DNA of 64,000 nucleotides, taken from NCBI GenBank assembly GCA_020342235.1, contig CP073212.1, positions 2,271,167 to 2,335,166 on the forward strand. Reading direction: 5' to 3'. The translations under genes were made by a program, and so were the position numbers. This document shows positions 10,651 through 21,813 of the stretch, in pieces. Position 1 is the stretch's first letter. Each line of letters begins with the position of its first letter. Below the pieces are notes generated by a model, which worked only from the letters and a program-made list of their open reading frames with translations, did not search any database and was not told the DNA's origin. The stretch comes from Saccharomycopsis phalli (lineage: Eukaryota; Ascomycota; Saccharomycetes; Ascoideales; Saccharomycopsidaceae).

Positions 10651-13600
10651 TAATATATCGTGACTTCTACTTACCGCTTATTTGAGGAATACCTAATGTC
10701 CTTGAGATCAGTGCACCATACCAAAGGCCGTTTGACAAAGTCACTTCCAAGATAAATTACAAAGTAGAAATAATAACCCCGACCAGGTCAGGGTAGCTGG
10801 TATACCCATCGCTGTACACAAGCAAAAAAAATATGGGCCCTCGTAGAACAAATAACCGAGGAATTTACCAAGGAATGATAAAACAAGAGTATACCAAGGT
10901 GAGTACTCTTCGGATCCACTGAATTACTCTTCAGAACACTAATTCAATATGTTTCATGTCAAGTTATGACATGTCGCTTCTCTCAAAAGCTTTGGATGAG
11001 CACAAAAACACCACATACACAACCAGTAAGATTCTCAATGGAAACTGTCTAGTCATCTTCCATGGCCGATCCTGTTCACGTTTAGAGGCCATTTAGTCCA
11101 AGAAACAATAGACGAGACACCATGAATAAACATTCGTTATGTTTTATGTCATGATTTAAATTACATTGAGAATCATCATGTTCACTAGCTTTGGAAATTT
11201 TGGAACCAGACACTGTTAATCAGGTCTACAAATGATCAATGTATTTTGCTTTTTTTATCGGATTAGAATGGACGATAGAATATCCCAGGCATTCTTGACG
11301 TTTAGTCTCCCGGGTACTTTTCTGCCTGCCCTTATATAGTCGTTCATCCAGATTAATTCTTTCTCCAGAAACTGAACTATTACTGGTATTCACCTTCAGG
11401 TAGCTTAATGGCTACGTATCGCGTTAGAGATCCAATATCTAATCCAGTAGTTAATTTTACAACAGAATAGGATATTGTGCTACCATATAGGCTGATATCC
11501 TTTATTTGATTATTCTGTTGCAGAGGATCTTGAATCGCACTATGAAAAAAGAGGATTTCTTCCACTTGTAGATGGTTTTGATAGATGGTTTTCACTAATT
11601 ACTCATCACATTTGACATTCAAGGCAGAAAGAGATAATCCAAGTTATTTGCAACTTATCCGCACGCCTGGACACAATATATAGGTTGTGTGTAGTTACTG
11701 ATTGCCTCGAGTACTACAGTCCACTTTATCCCATCCAGCACTGCATCATCAAAAAAAATCAGATTGGCCCATATCGTGGTGCTAGAACCTAACCCTTGAA
11801 TATAGATATGACCAGTGACCTGGTCAGCAAGTTGTTCCGATGCATATTCAATGATGACTCTATGAAAATCATTAACTGGTATAAACAGATGATTTAATCA
11901 GTATAAAGCGAGCATAGGGTCAATCTTTGGTAATCCTGTCATGACTACGGATAAAAAGACAGATTATCCGCAATTTTGTAAAAGCAAGCCACTCCACTCA
12001 TGAGCTATGTGAACCCACTCCACTCGGAAGCACTGGAAATCCTCAAACGGAAACTTATTCTAATTGGCCAATTAGTGAGGTGCAAGTTTTTTGTTCCACG
12101 CTAAATAAAAGCCTCGGGTGGTTCATATGAGGCGTCTTGAAATCATTACAGAATCCTTGCTCCTTCAGTAGTAGGAAACTTACATACCATATATAACATG
12201 TTACCCAAGATATTCAAGTACATCAAAGAGGTACATACCTCCGTCACTCAAATCAGTTACCATTCTGTCACCAGACAGGAAGACCTCAAATCAATTGGGA
12301 TTCACAAATTAGTGCCGGACAATGAAAAGCCTTATATTCATAGTGCACTAAGCGAATCACCAGACCAATAACTTAAATTACAAGCAACCATGTCCACTTG
12401 TAGTTTAGTTGAAAGCCCATCAATTTCCCAACCTTAACTTTAATGGATCTCTAGAACCAGCCACAAGGGTTTATTCACTTCCAAAAAGCTTGCCCCAACT
12501 TGGAGGTGCGTAGTATCAGTCATTGAATCATCAGCATTCCTTGGCAACGCAGTAAGGCTATATGCCTCAGGTAAATATATTATTATTATTGTCAATAGAA
12601 TCTTGCCAAAAATTATTTGGCCAGTCAGGCGACGGGTAATACAATGTATACATTGCATAAGACTAATTCATTTGCTACAGATGGGTGCCTAATATTGCTT
12701 ACTAATGAGATATCTACGAAATAATTTGTACCATTGTTTATAATTATTACTAATTAATATAAATTGGTATGTTTATATTATGAAATGTTATTTATTTATT
12801 TATTTATTTCATCTACACTGATTCATTATTTCTACTACTGCAATGGATTTTAAACCTCAATTGGATATAGTACGAGATCGAACTCTAATGCACAAATAAG
12901 GGCCAACATGGCACGACATTACAATGCCGTTTGATATACAGAAGCAATATCCAAAGACGGAGATTGCAACTCCATAAACTGTGCTTCCTTTGAGAAGCCA
13001 GTCATGTTTTTTTAACACATGGGATAATCAAGTGAGTTGAGGTCGTTTTAGTACTTGCTTAAGAATAAATAACAAGTAATTACGCAAACTGATTCGCACA
13101 TGTAATCTCATTCATTAACACAGCTATTGACAATTGCAAATTAATTTCTTAGAATATTTTGTATATTAAATAGTTAGAAGCAGGAGCTTTTGGCGAAATA
13201 CAATAGTTGTATTTGCCTAGTCTTGTCCATTGTATTGAGTTCTACACTTCAAGATGCACACAAAACCAGATGGAACAAACCTTTGAATTTCAATTATATG
13301 CCATTAAATTATTACTGATGATGCACTTTATCAACTGCAGACCAGTGTTAGCTCTATTAGCTCCACGGTGCAGCCAATTTTTTCCAGTATTCAATAGTCT
13401 GAATTTGCCATATAGAATTAGTTTTTAGCTCATAAGGGACAATCAAGGCACAAATATATAGATATCTTCAAACAATTATGCCTACTAGAGGTCAATTAAA
13501 AAAGGCTGGCAAATTAGCCTAAAGAAGTTACGCCTGTTGGCAGCTGAGAAACTTTTCGGTTTGTAATGCTAGGCTTATTATAAAACAAAATGACACATAT

Positions 13601-15125
13601 TAAAGGTACTGTGATAAATATAGAACCACATTATACTCATTAGAGAACTAGTGAACAGCATTAGCTACTAATGTGTATTCAGGGTGACTCCCTTGCATCG
13701 GCTCTCAAAATAGATCCGATGAAAATAGTTACTATAACCATTAGCATGATTTTTGTGCAGCTGAAATTCTCAAGGGGTCTCATTTCTAGCTAGTGGGCCA
13801 ATATTAGATTTGAGCAATTGAGGCTGTAGACAACTGGCAAACCCCATTATTACATAGCGAGTGAACAAACAAGAGATAACATTAAAAAAAAATAGATTTA
13901 TTGGTTCATCTGCCTAAGAAATAGCCTATATAATAGACACAATGGCTATTTCCTATGCCGTGACTTTACAAGCCCATGTGGTGGGTTGTCTGTAAGTTTC
14001 ATGCTGGATTTTTGTATACATGCGCAGAAAGTGATTTACGTGCAGGGTAAGATAGGTGTGAGATCTTATATACCCGATATCAAACCATCAGTCGGAATAT
14101 TATACAGATGAAATACACTAGCAATCTTGGGTTGCAAGTAATCTATCCATAGAGCCCATTAATTGGCATCGAAGACAAGGTACATATATAAATTGTATAG
14201 TACTGCCAAGCATGTCAGTTAAATTCGCTAGTGCATGGTGTATAATTTCTGCAAGTCGTATCTCCATCATGCACCTGTCCAAATATTGCTACAAATCTCT
14301 CATGGGGCAAGTATGATCAAGATAACATATGCATACATTCTGCTAATCAAATGCCAAGAATAAAGACATTGCCAGCTACATTAGTGTCAATCAGCTCTCA
14401 CCCGAAGGAGAATATATTCAGCAGGCGGCAGGTACTAATACCATATGTGAATACCAAATGATGAACAAATGTTGTCAGTTTCGGAAGCTTGTAGACAGAC
14501 AGAATGACGGGATAGGCAATTGCAGTTGCACAAATAGAGTATATTTTCGACCAAAAGAAGAAGGTGGTTTCAATGGAGTATTTTTGGAATGGCGTGAAAA
14601 TTGGGTGTATGCGGTGTTGTACCGAATCAGTTGCCAACCGAAAATATGGGGTAGCTGAATATCATGAAGGGGGAGATTCCACAGTAATAAAATGTTTGTG
14701 TAGTTTGTAAAAATACGAATATGTACAATTGCTATATGCTGTTATTCAATCTACTAGAACCCCAATGAAAAAATATCATTCTACCAAGAAGCTTGGCCAT
14801 ATGGTTTGGTCACGTGGAATCCCTCCGGGGAGTTGGCTGGTGTTTACCATTTTGTCTTTACTGCATCACATAGTTGGTGAACACTAAATACAACCACTAA
14901 CAATTTTTCGCACATGATGGAGACTATCTTCAACCATGTAGAATGCGAAAAGTTCATGGCTAAATGAATGCTTTCCTTCCGATGTCGATGAAGGTGGAGC
15001 AAAGTCGCCTGATGATCATCATTAGTGCCTTGATGCTCTGCATGTATTCGATATGCAGTGCGGTTCGCGCATGGGGATACATCCCAATATCATCGACACT
15101 CCTTCATTTCCAACATCAGAAAATG
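10651..15125. other. 4.5-kb gene-poor stretch
   Basis: No convincing gene. Short frames at 11380-11595, 12440-12658, 13207-13428 and 14398-14658 lack family features and have AT-rich, low-complexity translations. Short ATT runs (for example near 12580) suggest old retroelement tails. No tRNA cloverleaf seen. Confidence 0.5.
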
Positions 15126-15135
15126 TATATATAAA
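15126..15135 (+). promoter_or_regulatory. TATA box of wall-protein gene 15170
   Basis: TATATATAAA, 35 bp before ATG 15170. Its position inside the longer open frame that begins upstream supports starting the protein at 15170. Confidence 0.6.
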
Positions 15136-15169
15136 CAGTCTTTCTTCACAGAAAATATTCATCACTACA

Positions 15170-16504
15170 ATGCTCTATCCAGTCGCTTTAGTATTCTCTG
15201 CCTTGGCTCTCAATTCCGCCGCTGCCGGTGTCACAAGTCCTTACTTGAACACCACATCCACCACTACTGTCTCCCAACTGGACACTTCTTCTGACGACGC
15301 TAGTCTGACCACCTCGTCATCTATCTCCACTACCTTTAACCCAGCTACCTTCACTGATGCCACGGAGCTTGCTTCCGCTTCCGCTTCTGTGATAGCTTCT
15401 GCTGCTGCTTCCGCTTCCGCTTCCTCAAGTGCTTCTCAATTAGCTAGTGACGCTTTCAATGCTGGGGTTGCTCACACTACTGGTGTCTTCCTTGTTAAGA
15501 GAGCTGGTGTTTCTGCTGCTACTGCAACTGCCATTGCTATTGCTGACAGAACCGTGGTTGCCACATTAAACAACACCGTCGGTGTTGCTGCTGCTACCGC
15601 TACTGCTACTGCTACCGCTGTTGTCGGTGAGGACAGCAATGACAACAGCACTACTACCTCTTCTGACGACAACTCCAGTATTACCACCCCTATTGACACC
15701 ACCACCACTACCTCTACCGTCACCGACGACAACACCAGTGACGACAACACCACTAGTGACAACAGTGATGCTTCTAGTGAATTCACTACTAGCACTACTA
15801 CCGAGACTTTCAGCTCAGAAACCGTTGTTGTGACCATTACCGATTGTGGAACAAGAGACTGCAGTGTTGTGACCATCACTACTGTTGTTCCTTGCACCAC
15901 TCAACCAGAGCCAATTACCATCACTGCTCCATGTACCACCACTGAGGATGAATCTAACCCAGAACATACTCCAGAGTCTAACCCAGAGTCTAACCCAGAG
16001 TCTAACCCAGAGTCCAAGCCAGAATCTAACCCAGAATCTAACCCAGAGTCTAACCCAGAGTCTAACCCAGAGTCTAACCCAGGTTCGAAGCCAGAATCTA
16101 ACCCAGAGTCTAACCCAGAATCTAACCCAGAATCTAACCCAGGTTCGAAGCCAGAATCTAACCCAGAATCTAACCCAGAGTCTAACCCAGAGTCTAACCC
16201 AGAATCTAACCCAGAATCTAACCCAGGTTCTAACCCAGAATCTAACCCAGAGTCTAACCCAGGTTCGAAGCCAGAATCTAACCCAGAATCTAACCCAGAA
16301 TCTAACCCAGAATCTAACCCAGGTTCTAACCCAGAGTCCAACCCAGGCTCTAACCCAGGTTCTAACCCAGCTCCTCTGTCTATGACCAGTAAGATTACTG
16401 GAACTGAGTCTGCGTCACCAGCTGTTCAGACTGCCAATGGTGCTAGAAGAGTTCAAATTCCTCTTTACAATTTGTATTCCTTCATCAACACCTTTCTTCT
16501 TTAG
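15170..16504 (+). CDS. Secreted wall protein with NPES tetrapeptide repeats
   Basis: 444 aa from ATG 15170. The frame is open farther upstream, but this Met begins a clear signal peptide (MLYPVALVFSALALNSAAAG) just after a TATA box. After Thr/Ser- and Ala-rich segments, a Lys-Arg site near residue 110 (VFLVKRAG) looks like a Kex2 site. Then come Asp/Asn/Thr-rich sequence, the cysteine motif ITDCGTRDC with VVTITTVVPC, about 35 tandem tetrapeptides (NPES, NPGS, KPES; residues about 262-400), and a tail NGARRVQIPLYNL with a hydrophobic end. Two-Cys motif and tail tie it to the proteins at 3-2576 and 7068-9146. The extra cysteines after VVP are unique to this member. Codon use is more C-rich than in the other two, hinting at higher expression. 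Role as a structural wall protein or adhesin is inferred. Confidence 0.9.
   Translation: MLYPVALVFSALALNSAAAGVTSPYLNTTSTTTVSQLDTSSDDASLTTSSSISTTFNPATFTDATELASASASVIASAAASASASSSASQLASDAFNAGVAHTTGVFLVKRAGVSAATATAIAIADRTVVATLNNTVGVAAATATATATAVVGEDSNDNSTTTSSDDNSSITTPIDTTTTTSTVTDDNTSDDNTTSDNSDASSEFTTSTTTETFSSETVVVTITDCGTRDCSVVTITTVVPCTTQPEPITITAPCTTTEDESNPEHTPESNPESNPESNPESKPESNPESNPESNPESNPESNPGSKPESNPESNPESNPESNPGSKPESNPESNPESNPESNPESNPESNPGSNPESNPESNPGSKPESNPESNPESNPESNPGSNPESNPGSNPGSNPAPLSMTSKITGTESASPAVQTANGARRVQIPLYNLYSFINTFLL
15957..16370 (+). repeat. 12-bp coding tandem repeat, about 35 units
   Basis: AACCCAGAGTCT-type units encoding NPES/NPGS/KPES. Larger blocks ending in GGTTCGAAGCCAGAATCT recur three times (near 16080, 16140 and 16260), showing higher-order duplication. 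Confidence 0.9.
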
Positions 16505-17015
16505 ATGGGTTTAGTTTTTTTTATTGGGCAGCTTAATCACATTCGTTTCAATCTTCTTCTGATTATATTTTGATATTCTATTGTTTTTTTAATTTTTCTA
16601 ATTTAATTTTGATTTTCTTGTTTTAGACAATACAGTTCGTCTGTTGTGGAGATATCAACAAAGGTCGATATTTTTTATAGTTTAATAATTTGATATCTAT
16701 AATTTCAATTGTAATTTTAAATTTTTATTGATGTGCACCAAGAATCATATTATATATTTCTTTATAAATTTGTCACTTTGATCCATGCATCCCTGTATTC
16801 CTTCCTCGTGTAGTGATTATATTTATATATTCAATAATTAATATAACTATATCCATTGATTGTAAAATAAAATAGTCACGTAATCCCTAGAATATTGTAA
16901 ATGGTACTTGGTCCATGAAAGTTACTTAGGCAAACTGGGTGAGTTTCCAGTACCAATTCGGTTGTTTCACCCCCTAAAACCAAATCCGGCACACCGTCTT
17001 AAACTAATTTTTGTG
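16505..17015. other. Intergenic between wall gene and endonuclease V
   Basis: T-rich sequence just after the stop at 16502-16504 is a plausible 3' end region. No further gene is seen; the frame upstream of 17016 is open back to 16908 but has no ATG. Confidence 0.5.
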
Positions 17016-18086
17016 ATGAACCAAGTACTAAAACAACAGCTTCTAGCTCAAGAAAAAGAGTTAGAGAGGACATTTAAATATGAAGATTGCATTGAATTTA
17101 AGATTCCTTCATTAGAGCACAAAAGGAAAATTATAAATTGCAATGACTTAAAAATAATAGTATCAGATAACCCATTAATAAATGGACCTAAAATTCTTGA
17201 CAGGTCCTCAATTACTGGGCTAAAGTATATAGGTGCCATGGATATCAGCTATGGAAGTACCACAGGAAACTCAGCTAATCCTAATTTTGCTGTTGCCTGC
17301 TTTGTGATATTTGACTACATTACTGAGGAGCTAAAGTACTTGGATCTTCGCAAGGTTGCCTTGGAAGTTGGTTATCAGCCGGGGTTCTTTGCGCTCAAGG
17401 AAGGTAAAAAATATATTGAAATGTACCGCGAGTTTTTAAATAGTGCCCGAGCTGGAAATTATATTCACTATACTCCTCAATTACTAGTAGTTGATGGTAA
17501 TGGTACTTTGCATCCTAGAGGTTTTGGTTTGGCCTGTCACATTGGAACCATTCTACGCATTCCGACAATCGGAATTGCAAAAAACTATTTGACATTGCCA
17601 TTTGATGGATTACTTGGTATGCTGTCTAAAGAGTTAAAACAGATCTATCCAATAGCATTAAACAATTCTACTTCGCATACATTCATCAAGGAGAAGCCTC
17701 ATCAAATAATGGGAGGTAACTGGATATTATTGAATGGAAAAAAGAACATGAAGGAGTTTAATTACGGGGCAATATTGAACCCGATTAAGCTTTTTACACC
17801 TGATAACCAGTCTATAAATCCAATATTCATATCTAATGGATGGGGATTGTCTCTTGATACTGCTGTGTTTTTAACTTTGACGCTTTCTTCGTTATTTACA
17901 CCAGGTAAAAAACTGACTTCCTTTCGAATTCCCCAACCGATTCGATTTGCTGATCACCTTAGTAGAGAGGCAGTCAGGAATTTACATCGAGATTGTAATT
18001 CCGCTATTAATATATATGACGTTTTGTACAAGGGAACTAAAGGGAACTTTAAAACACCTCATAATCTAAATCGAGGATCAGTTTAA
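17016..18086 (+). CDS. Endonuclease V (inosine-specific nuclease)
   Basis: 356 aa from ATG 17016. The frame continues 36 codons upstream without ATG, so this Met is chosen. Family motifs occur in order: GAMDISYG (Asp76), FALKEG (Glu129), VVDGNG (Asp160) with LHPRGFG (His166), PTIGIAKNYL, and a C-terminal ISNGWGLSLDTAV (Asp281). These match the metal-binding acidic residues and the Y/F-P and DNA/RNA-binding loops of endonuclease V. The enzyme cuts nucleic acid one nucleotide 3' of inosine; eukaryotic members act mainly on RNA. An insertion of about 45 residues (about 195-235) separates the PTIGIAK and GGNWILL segments. The protein is longer than bacterial members (about 220 aa). All core motifs are intact, so it is probably functional. 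Confidence 0.93.
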   Translation: MNQVLKQQLLAQEKELERTFKYEDCIEFKIPSLEHKRKIINCNDLKIIVSDNPLINGPKILDRSSITGLKYIGAMDISYGSTTGNSANPNFAVACFVIFDYITEELKYLDLRKVALEVGYQPGFFALKEGKKYIEMYREFLNSARAGNYIHYTPQLLVVDGNGTLHPRGFGLACHIGTILRIPTIGIAKNYLTLPFDGLLGMLSKELKQIYPIALNNSTSHTFIKEKPHQIMGGNWILLNGKKNMKEFNYGAILNPIKLFTPDNQSINPIFISNGWGLSLDTAVFLTLTLSSLFTPGKKLTSFRIPQPIRFADHLSREAVRNLHRDCNSAINIYDVLYKGTKGNFKTPHNLNRGSV

Positions 18087-20700
18087 CCATGAATAGTGCT
18101 TCAATAAGAAATAGCTCTTTTCAAACAATTTGAAGGGATGAAACTGGAAATTGGTGATGATTGCTAATGAATAAATATTGGCTTTATATAACGTCTCATT
18201 GGTATTAACTCTGTGTAATCATGGTATTAGTAGTTCTGTCTAAACATTGACTCTAAAAAAAATTAGCAAATTATTAATTATTTAAAATTCTAGGCTTTTA
18301 AGTCTCATAGAATCATACCCAAATAATCTAGGTATTTGTTTGCTAAGATTTACCTAGCCCTTAGAATTCAAGGTATTCGTACGTATTCTGAAAGTATTAT
18401 CTTAATATGGAACTTGCAATAATAATTAAAATATTTCATTACTATATTATTTTGTTAATTAATTGATCAGTGCACTCTGTATGAGTGCTTTGTCACATAG
18501 TATGATGCTAAAAGTGTATTAGATAACATTCTATATGGGGTGTCATGTAACCATGTGAAGTATCTGAGATACCATCTGAGACATGTGCTAATCGAAAAGA
18601 TCAGAGGGTTGTATGACTAGATAAAATATGGGATAACGTGACGCTGTCAGAAGAAATGTACGAGCAGTGTATTGAGAATTAGTATGTTTGCTACTAAAAT
18701 GGATTATGCAATTAGAATAAATTCTGTTATACACATCACACTAAGCAGAATGATTATCAGACGCTAAAACATGAAGCGATTGATGCCTCGAGGTACTCTT
18801 AGTAATTCGCTCTTCATAAGTTCATAAAGGAGCATAATCGTAATTTAGACGATCCCCCTTTACCTGTATCACTTAATGTAGAAGCACATTACGTTTGTGC
18901 ACGTTATTTTTGTCTACGCCTTGAACTGTATTAGAGCCAGTTTTCTTTTACCTTCTAAGGATAAATGCAAGTTGATATATTCATGCATGTTTATACCTGA
19001 TTATACATTAAAAATCAATACTAGCATGACATTAATCTTGACGAAAGGGGAAATTACGTGGCATCACATAAAAGGTTTGTAATTGGTTCAGCTCGCCAAT
19101 TTAGTTTTCAATGAGTCTTGAAATTATCATATACATTTCTACAAAGCGATTTGCAATCTAGGAGACTCTTTTGATGGCAGTTCTAGTGTAATCTAATGGG
19201 GAAATTTGATTTATCAAACCTGGGTCAAGAACCTCAAAAAATTGGTTTATAGGCAGCTGAAAATTTTCCAGGCAGTTGGTGAGTTCCCTATTCTATATGT
19301 GCTGGTGTTTATTTCGTCAGTTGGATTAACTATTATAGTGTAAACTATAAACACTGTATTGTTTGTTTTGTTTCTTTGCGGTTGAATAACCGGATGAGTG
19401 GATAATTGGTTGGAACTAGTCTTACCTCCAACAGCGGGAGACTGCAAATTGTTCCCGAATTAACTTCAGTCGCGCGTTATAAACTAATATTGTGTAAGCT
19501 CAATTTGTTCGTAACCACAATACTGTCTGTGTAAATGTTTGCTAGTTTTAGACGTATAGAGCTTGCCGATTATCAGAAATATTAAAATAGAGCACTACGC
19601 GTTGTGAAGTCGTTAACATTATCGGCTACCTTTTCTTAGGGGCTCAATTTACAGTATTCTTTGAGAATTTTTATTCAAAGTCCTGGTTAGATTTTAGCAG
19701 TGAGTTATTTAATTAGTATTTTATGAATAATGGGTCAAGAATACACTAGCGACTAGTCTACACATTTAGTAAAACTTATAACACTATTTCATCTTTTATG
19801 GTTAAGCACAACGTTGCTAACCATTGCATCTCAGTCATAAGATCCATCCATGATGAATTAGGATCATAGCGACTAACGAGCACTGGAGGATATAAGACCA
19901 TGATAGTCTATTTATTAACATACTATGATTATTATAAGAATAATTTAAGCAGTAAGAGCATGTAGCTCTGAGTATAACAGTGTCAAGCTGTGTCAGAGTT
20001 TATATGCAGTCTTGTAATATCGGAACATCAGGTGATCACGACAAAGCTGTGCTGATAAATAAAGAGAAAGAGCATAGATTAATGAATTGGTATACATTAA
20101 CTATTTACCCAATTCATCTGGGTATTCAATTCCAAAGGAACATAGTTAATAATGTAGGTTTCATAGTTTACATTAATAACCATAGTTGATCTGAGTAACT
20201 CAATAAACCCTAAAAATCAATGATAGTGCACCGTCTCTGTTATGTTCTGTAACACACTACTGTACGTTTACCATCTCATTCTATGTGTATTTGCGTTATA
20301 AGTCGTTGGTTTGCTTGTTAGATCTTACTGCAGTCCCAGCACAATCTTTGATACCTCAAATTCTACCTTTCCATTAAGATTTTTAAGGTCTAAAACTACT
20401 GTGATTTACGGTGTCGAACTGTCATACCGTTTGATGTGTACTTCATATATAATTTAAATTAATTTGGAACCGCTTATTAGACATATCGCTGCTTTAGTAA
20501 AACTACTTTCCCAATATTAACGTATTTATTACAAGTTATTCTTCAGTAAAATTACATTTATTATTACTATAGCTACTTTACACAGTCATTCACAGTTTTC
20601 ACAGAAAATTATTTTGTCAATATTTCTTTAACTTTTAATCTTACTTCATTTTATATTACATAAAATTACGTATAAGATCGTAATGTCCATTTATTTCAAC
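18087..20700. other. Gene-poor stretch with short dispersed repeats
   Basis: No supported gene in 2.6 kb. Frames at 18897-19082 and 19980-20189 look random. A short repeat (family F) occurs at about 19300-19400 (minus) and 20100-20190 (plus), sharing ATCCGGTTATTCAA or a relative and AAAGGAACA with copies near 43430, 44370 and 61190. Confidence 0.5.
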
Positions 20701-20705
20701 AAGTG

Positions 20706-20998
20706 TGTAACGATATAAGGTCAGGTGGACCTTTCACGTGACAACGTGGTCATGTGAACATGGCACGTGTTAATGATCTGGTAATGGATGAATGGTTAAG
20801 GAGACATGATGATCTCACTTGGACGATAAGGTTAGGTTTACCCTACTTAAGAGAATGATAAATAGAAAAGAGAACAACATGAACGGGACTGGTATTCTGA
20901 GCTCATCTTACAACTTATACATTGTAGTCAACAGGCCTTGGGCTGTTGGATAAGGATTATAAGTGTTATAACGATTAGCCCGGACTAAATTCGTTATA
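20706..20998 (+). mobile_element. Solo LTR, Ty3-type, relative of the 287-bp LTR
   Basis: 293 bp starting TGTAACGATATAAGGTCAGG and ending AAATTCGTTATA, paralleling the start (TGTAACGAGAAAAGGTCAAG) and end (AAATTCTGTTATA) of the neighbouring Ty3-like LTR. Flanked by a perfect 5-bp duplication AAGTG (20701-20705, 20999-21003). Removing the later insertion at 21005, it lies 53 bp upstream of tRNA-Gln. Confidence 0.85.
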
Positions 20999-21004
20999 AA
21001 GTGC

Positions 21005-21291
21005 TGTAACGAGAAAAGGTCAAGACTACTCTTCACGTGATTGTACCCTGTGATAATGTTGTGATTGTGTTCCTTAGTACTATTGTGATTGTGTTCGGAG
21101 TGTCCCACATATTACACAAGTACAAATCCATTCTTAGGAAAAGTATAAATAGCTGTTTAAGTTGCTAGTAATGGGATATCTTAAGTTCACTTTAGAACTA
21201 TTTACAACTTATATTTGTAGTTACTCTTATTATCTTATTGATTAACTCGATATAAGTGTTATAGCAGAAGCGTTGAATAAATTCTGTTATA
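21005..21291 (+). repeat. 5' LTR of Ty3-like copy 1
   Basis: 287 bp, from TGTAACGAG to TCTGTTATA. Contains CACGTGA early on and a TATAAATAG box near 21144. By eye it matches the 3' LTR throughout, suggesting recent insertion. Confidence 0.93.
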
Positions 21292-21293
21292 TT

Positions 21294-21303
21294 TGGTAGC
21301 GCC
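21294..21303 (+). promoter_or_regulatory. Primer-binding site, initiator tRNA-Met
   Basis: TGGTAGCGCC begins 2 bp after the 5' LTR and is complementary to the 3' end of yeast initiator tRNA-Met, including CCA. The same 10 bases serve as the minus-strand primer site in Ty1. Confidence 0.88.
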
Positions 21304-21345
21304 ACAAGGTTATACATTAGAAGAAGAAGACAACCAGTCATCATC

Positions 21346-21681
21346 ATGCCACCACGAGCACAGCAGGTCACAAGTGAAGGGACAACCGACGAACCTCGCA
21401 AGCCGGATCACTTTCAGAAGATACCAGACCTCACTGGACAAGCCACGGGGGAAGAAGCAATGAATTTTAAAACAGCTTGCATGAGAGGAGTACACCACGG
21501 ATGGGATGATGCGACAAAAATCAATGCCATAGGAAGTTGCATGAAGGAGACGGCAGCAACATGGTTTAATCAATATTGGACGACTTTATCAACATGTGTT
21601 CAGGGAAGATTTACAGACAAATGGGGCCACATTCCAAAGAGTATCACATTATATCTATATCATTCCTGGAAGCAAACCTAG
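21346..21681 (+). pseudogene. Truncated gag of Ty3-like copy 1
   Basis: 111 codons from ATG 21346. The first 90 or so resemble a gag N-terminal region (FKTACMRGVHHGW, then ETAATWFNQYW). The frame then crosses a deletion junction near 21640 into RT sequence read out of frame and stops. The rest of capsid, nucleocapsid and protease is missing. Confidence 0.75.
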
Positions 21682-21813
21682 TTACAAGCGACCATATCGA
21701 ATGAACCCGGAAGATCGTGTGGAATTAAAGAAACAAATTAAAGAACTTATTGAGCACCAGAAGATTTTCCCCACGTCGTCGCCATATGGAGCTCCGGTGT
21801 TATTTGTAAAGAA

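Noticed and set aside
16908-17015. N-terminal extension of endonuclease V
   Set aside because: Begins with TTG and has no ATG. Homologues start near MNQVLKQQL, so 17016 is used.
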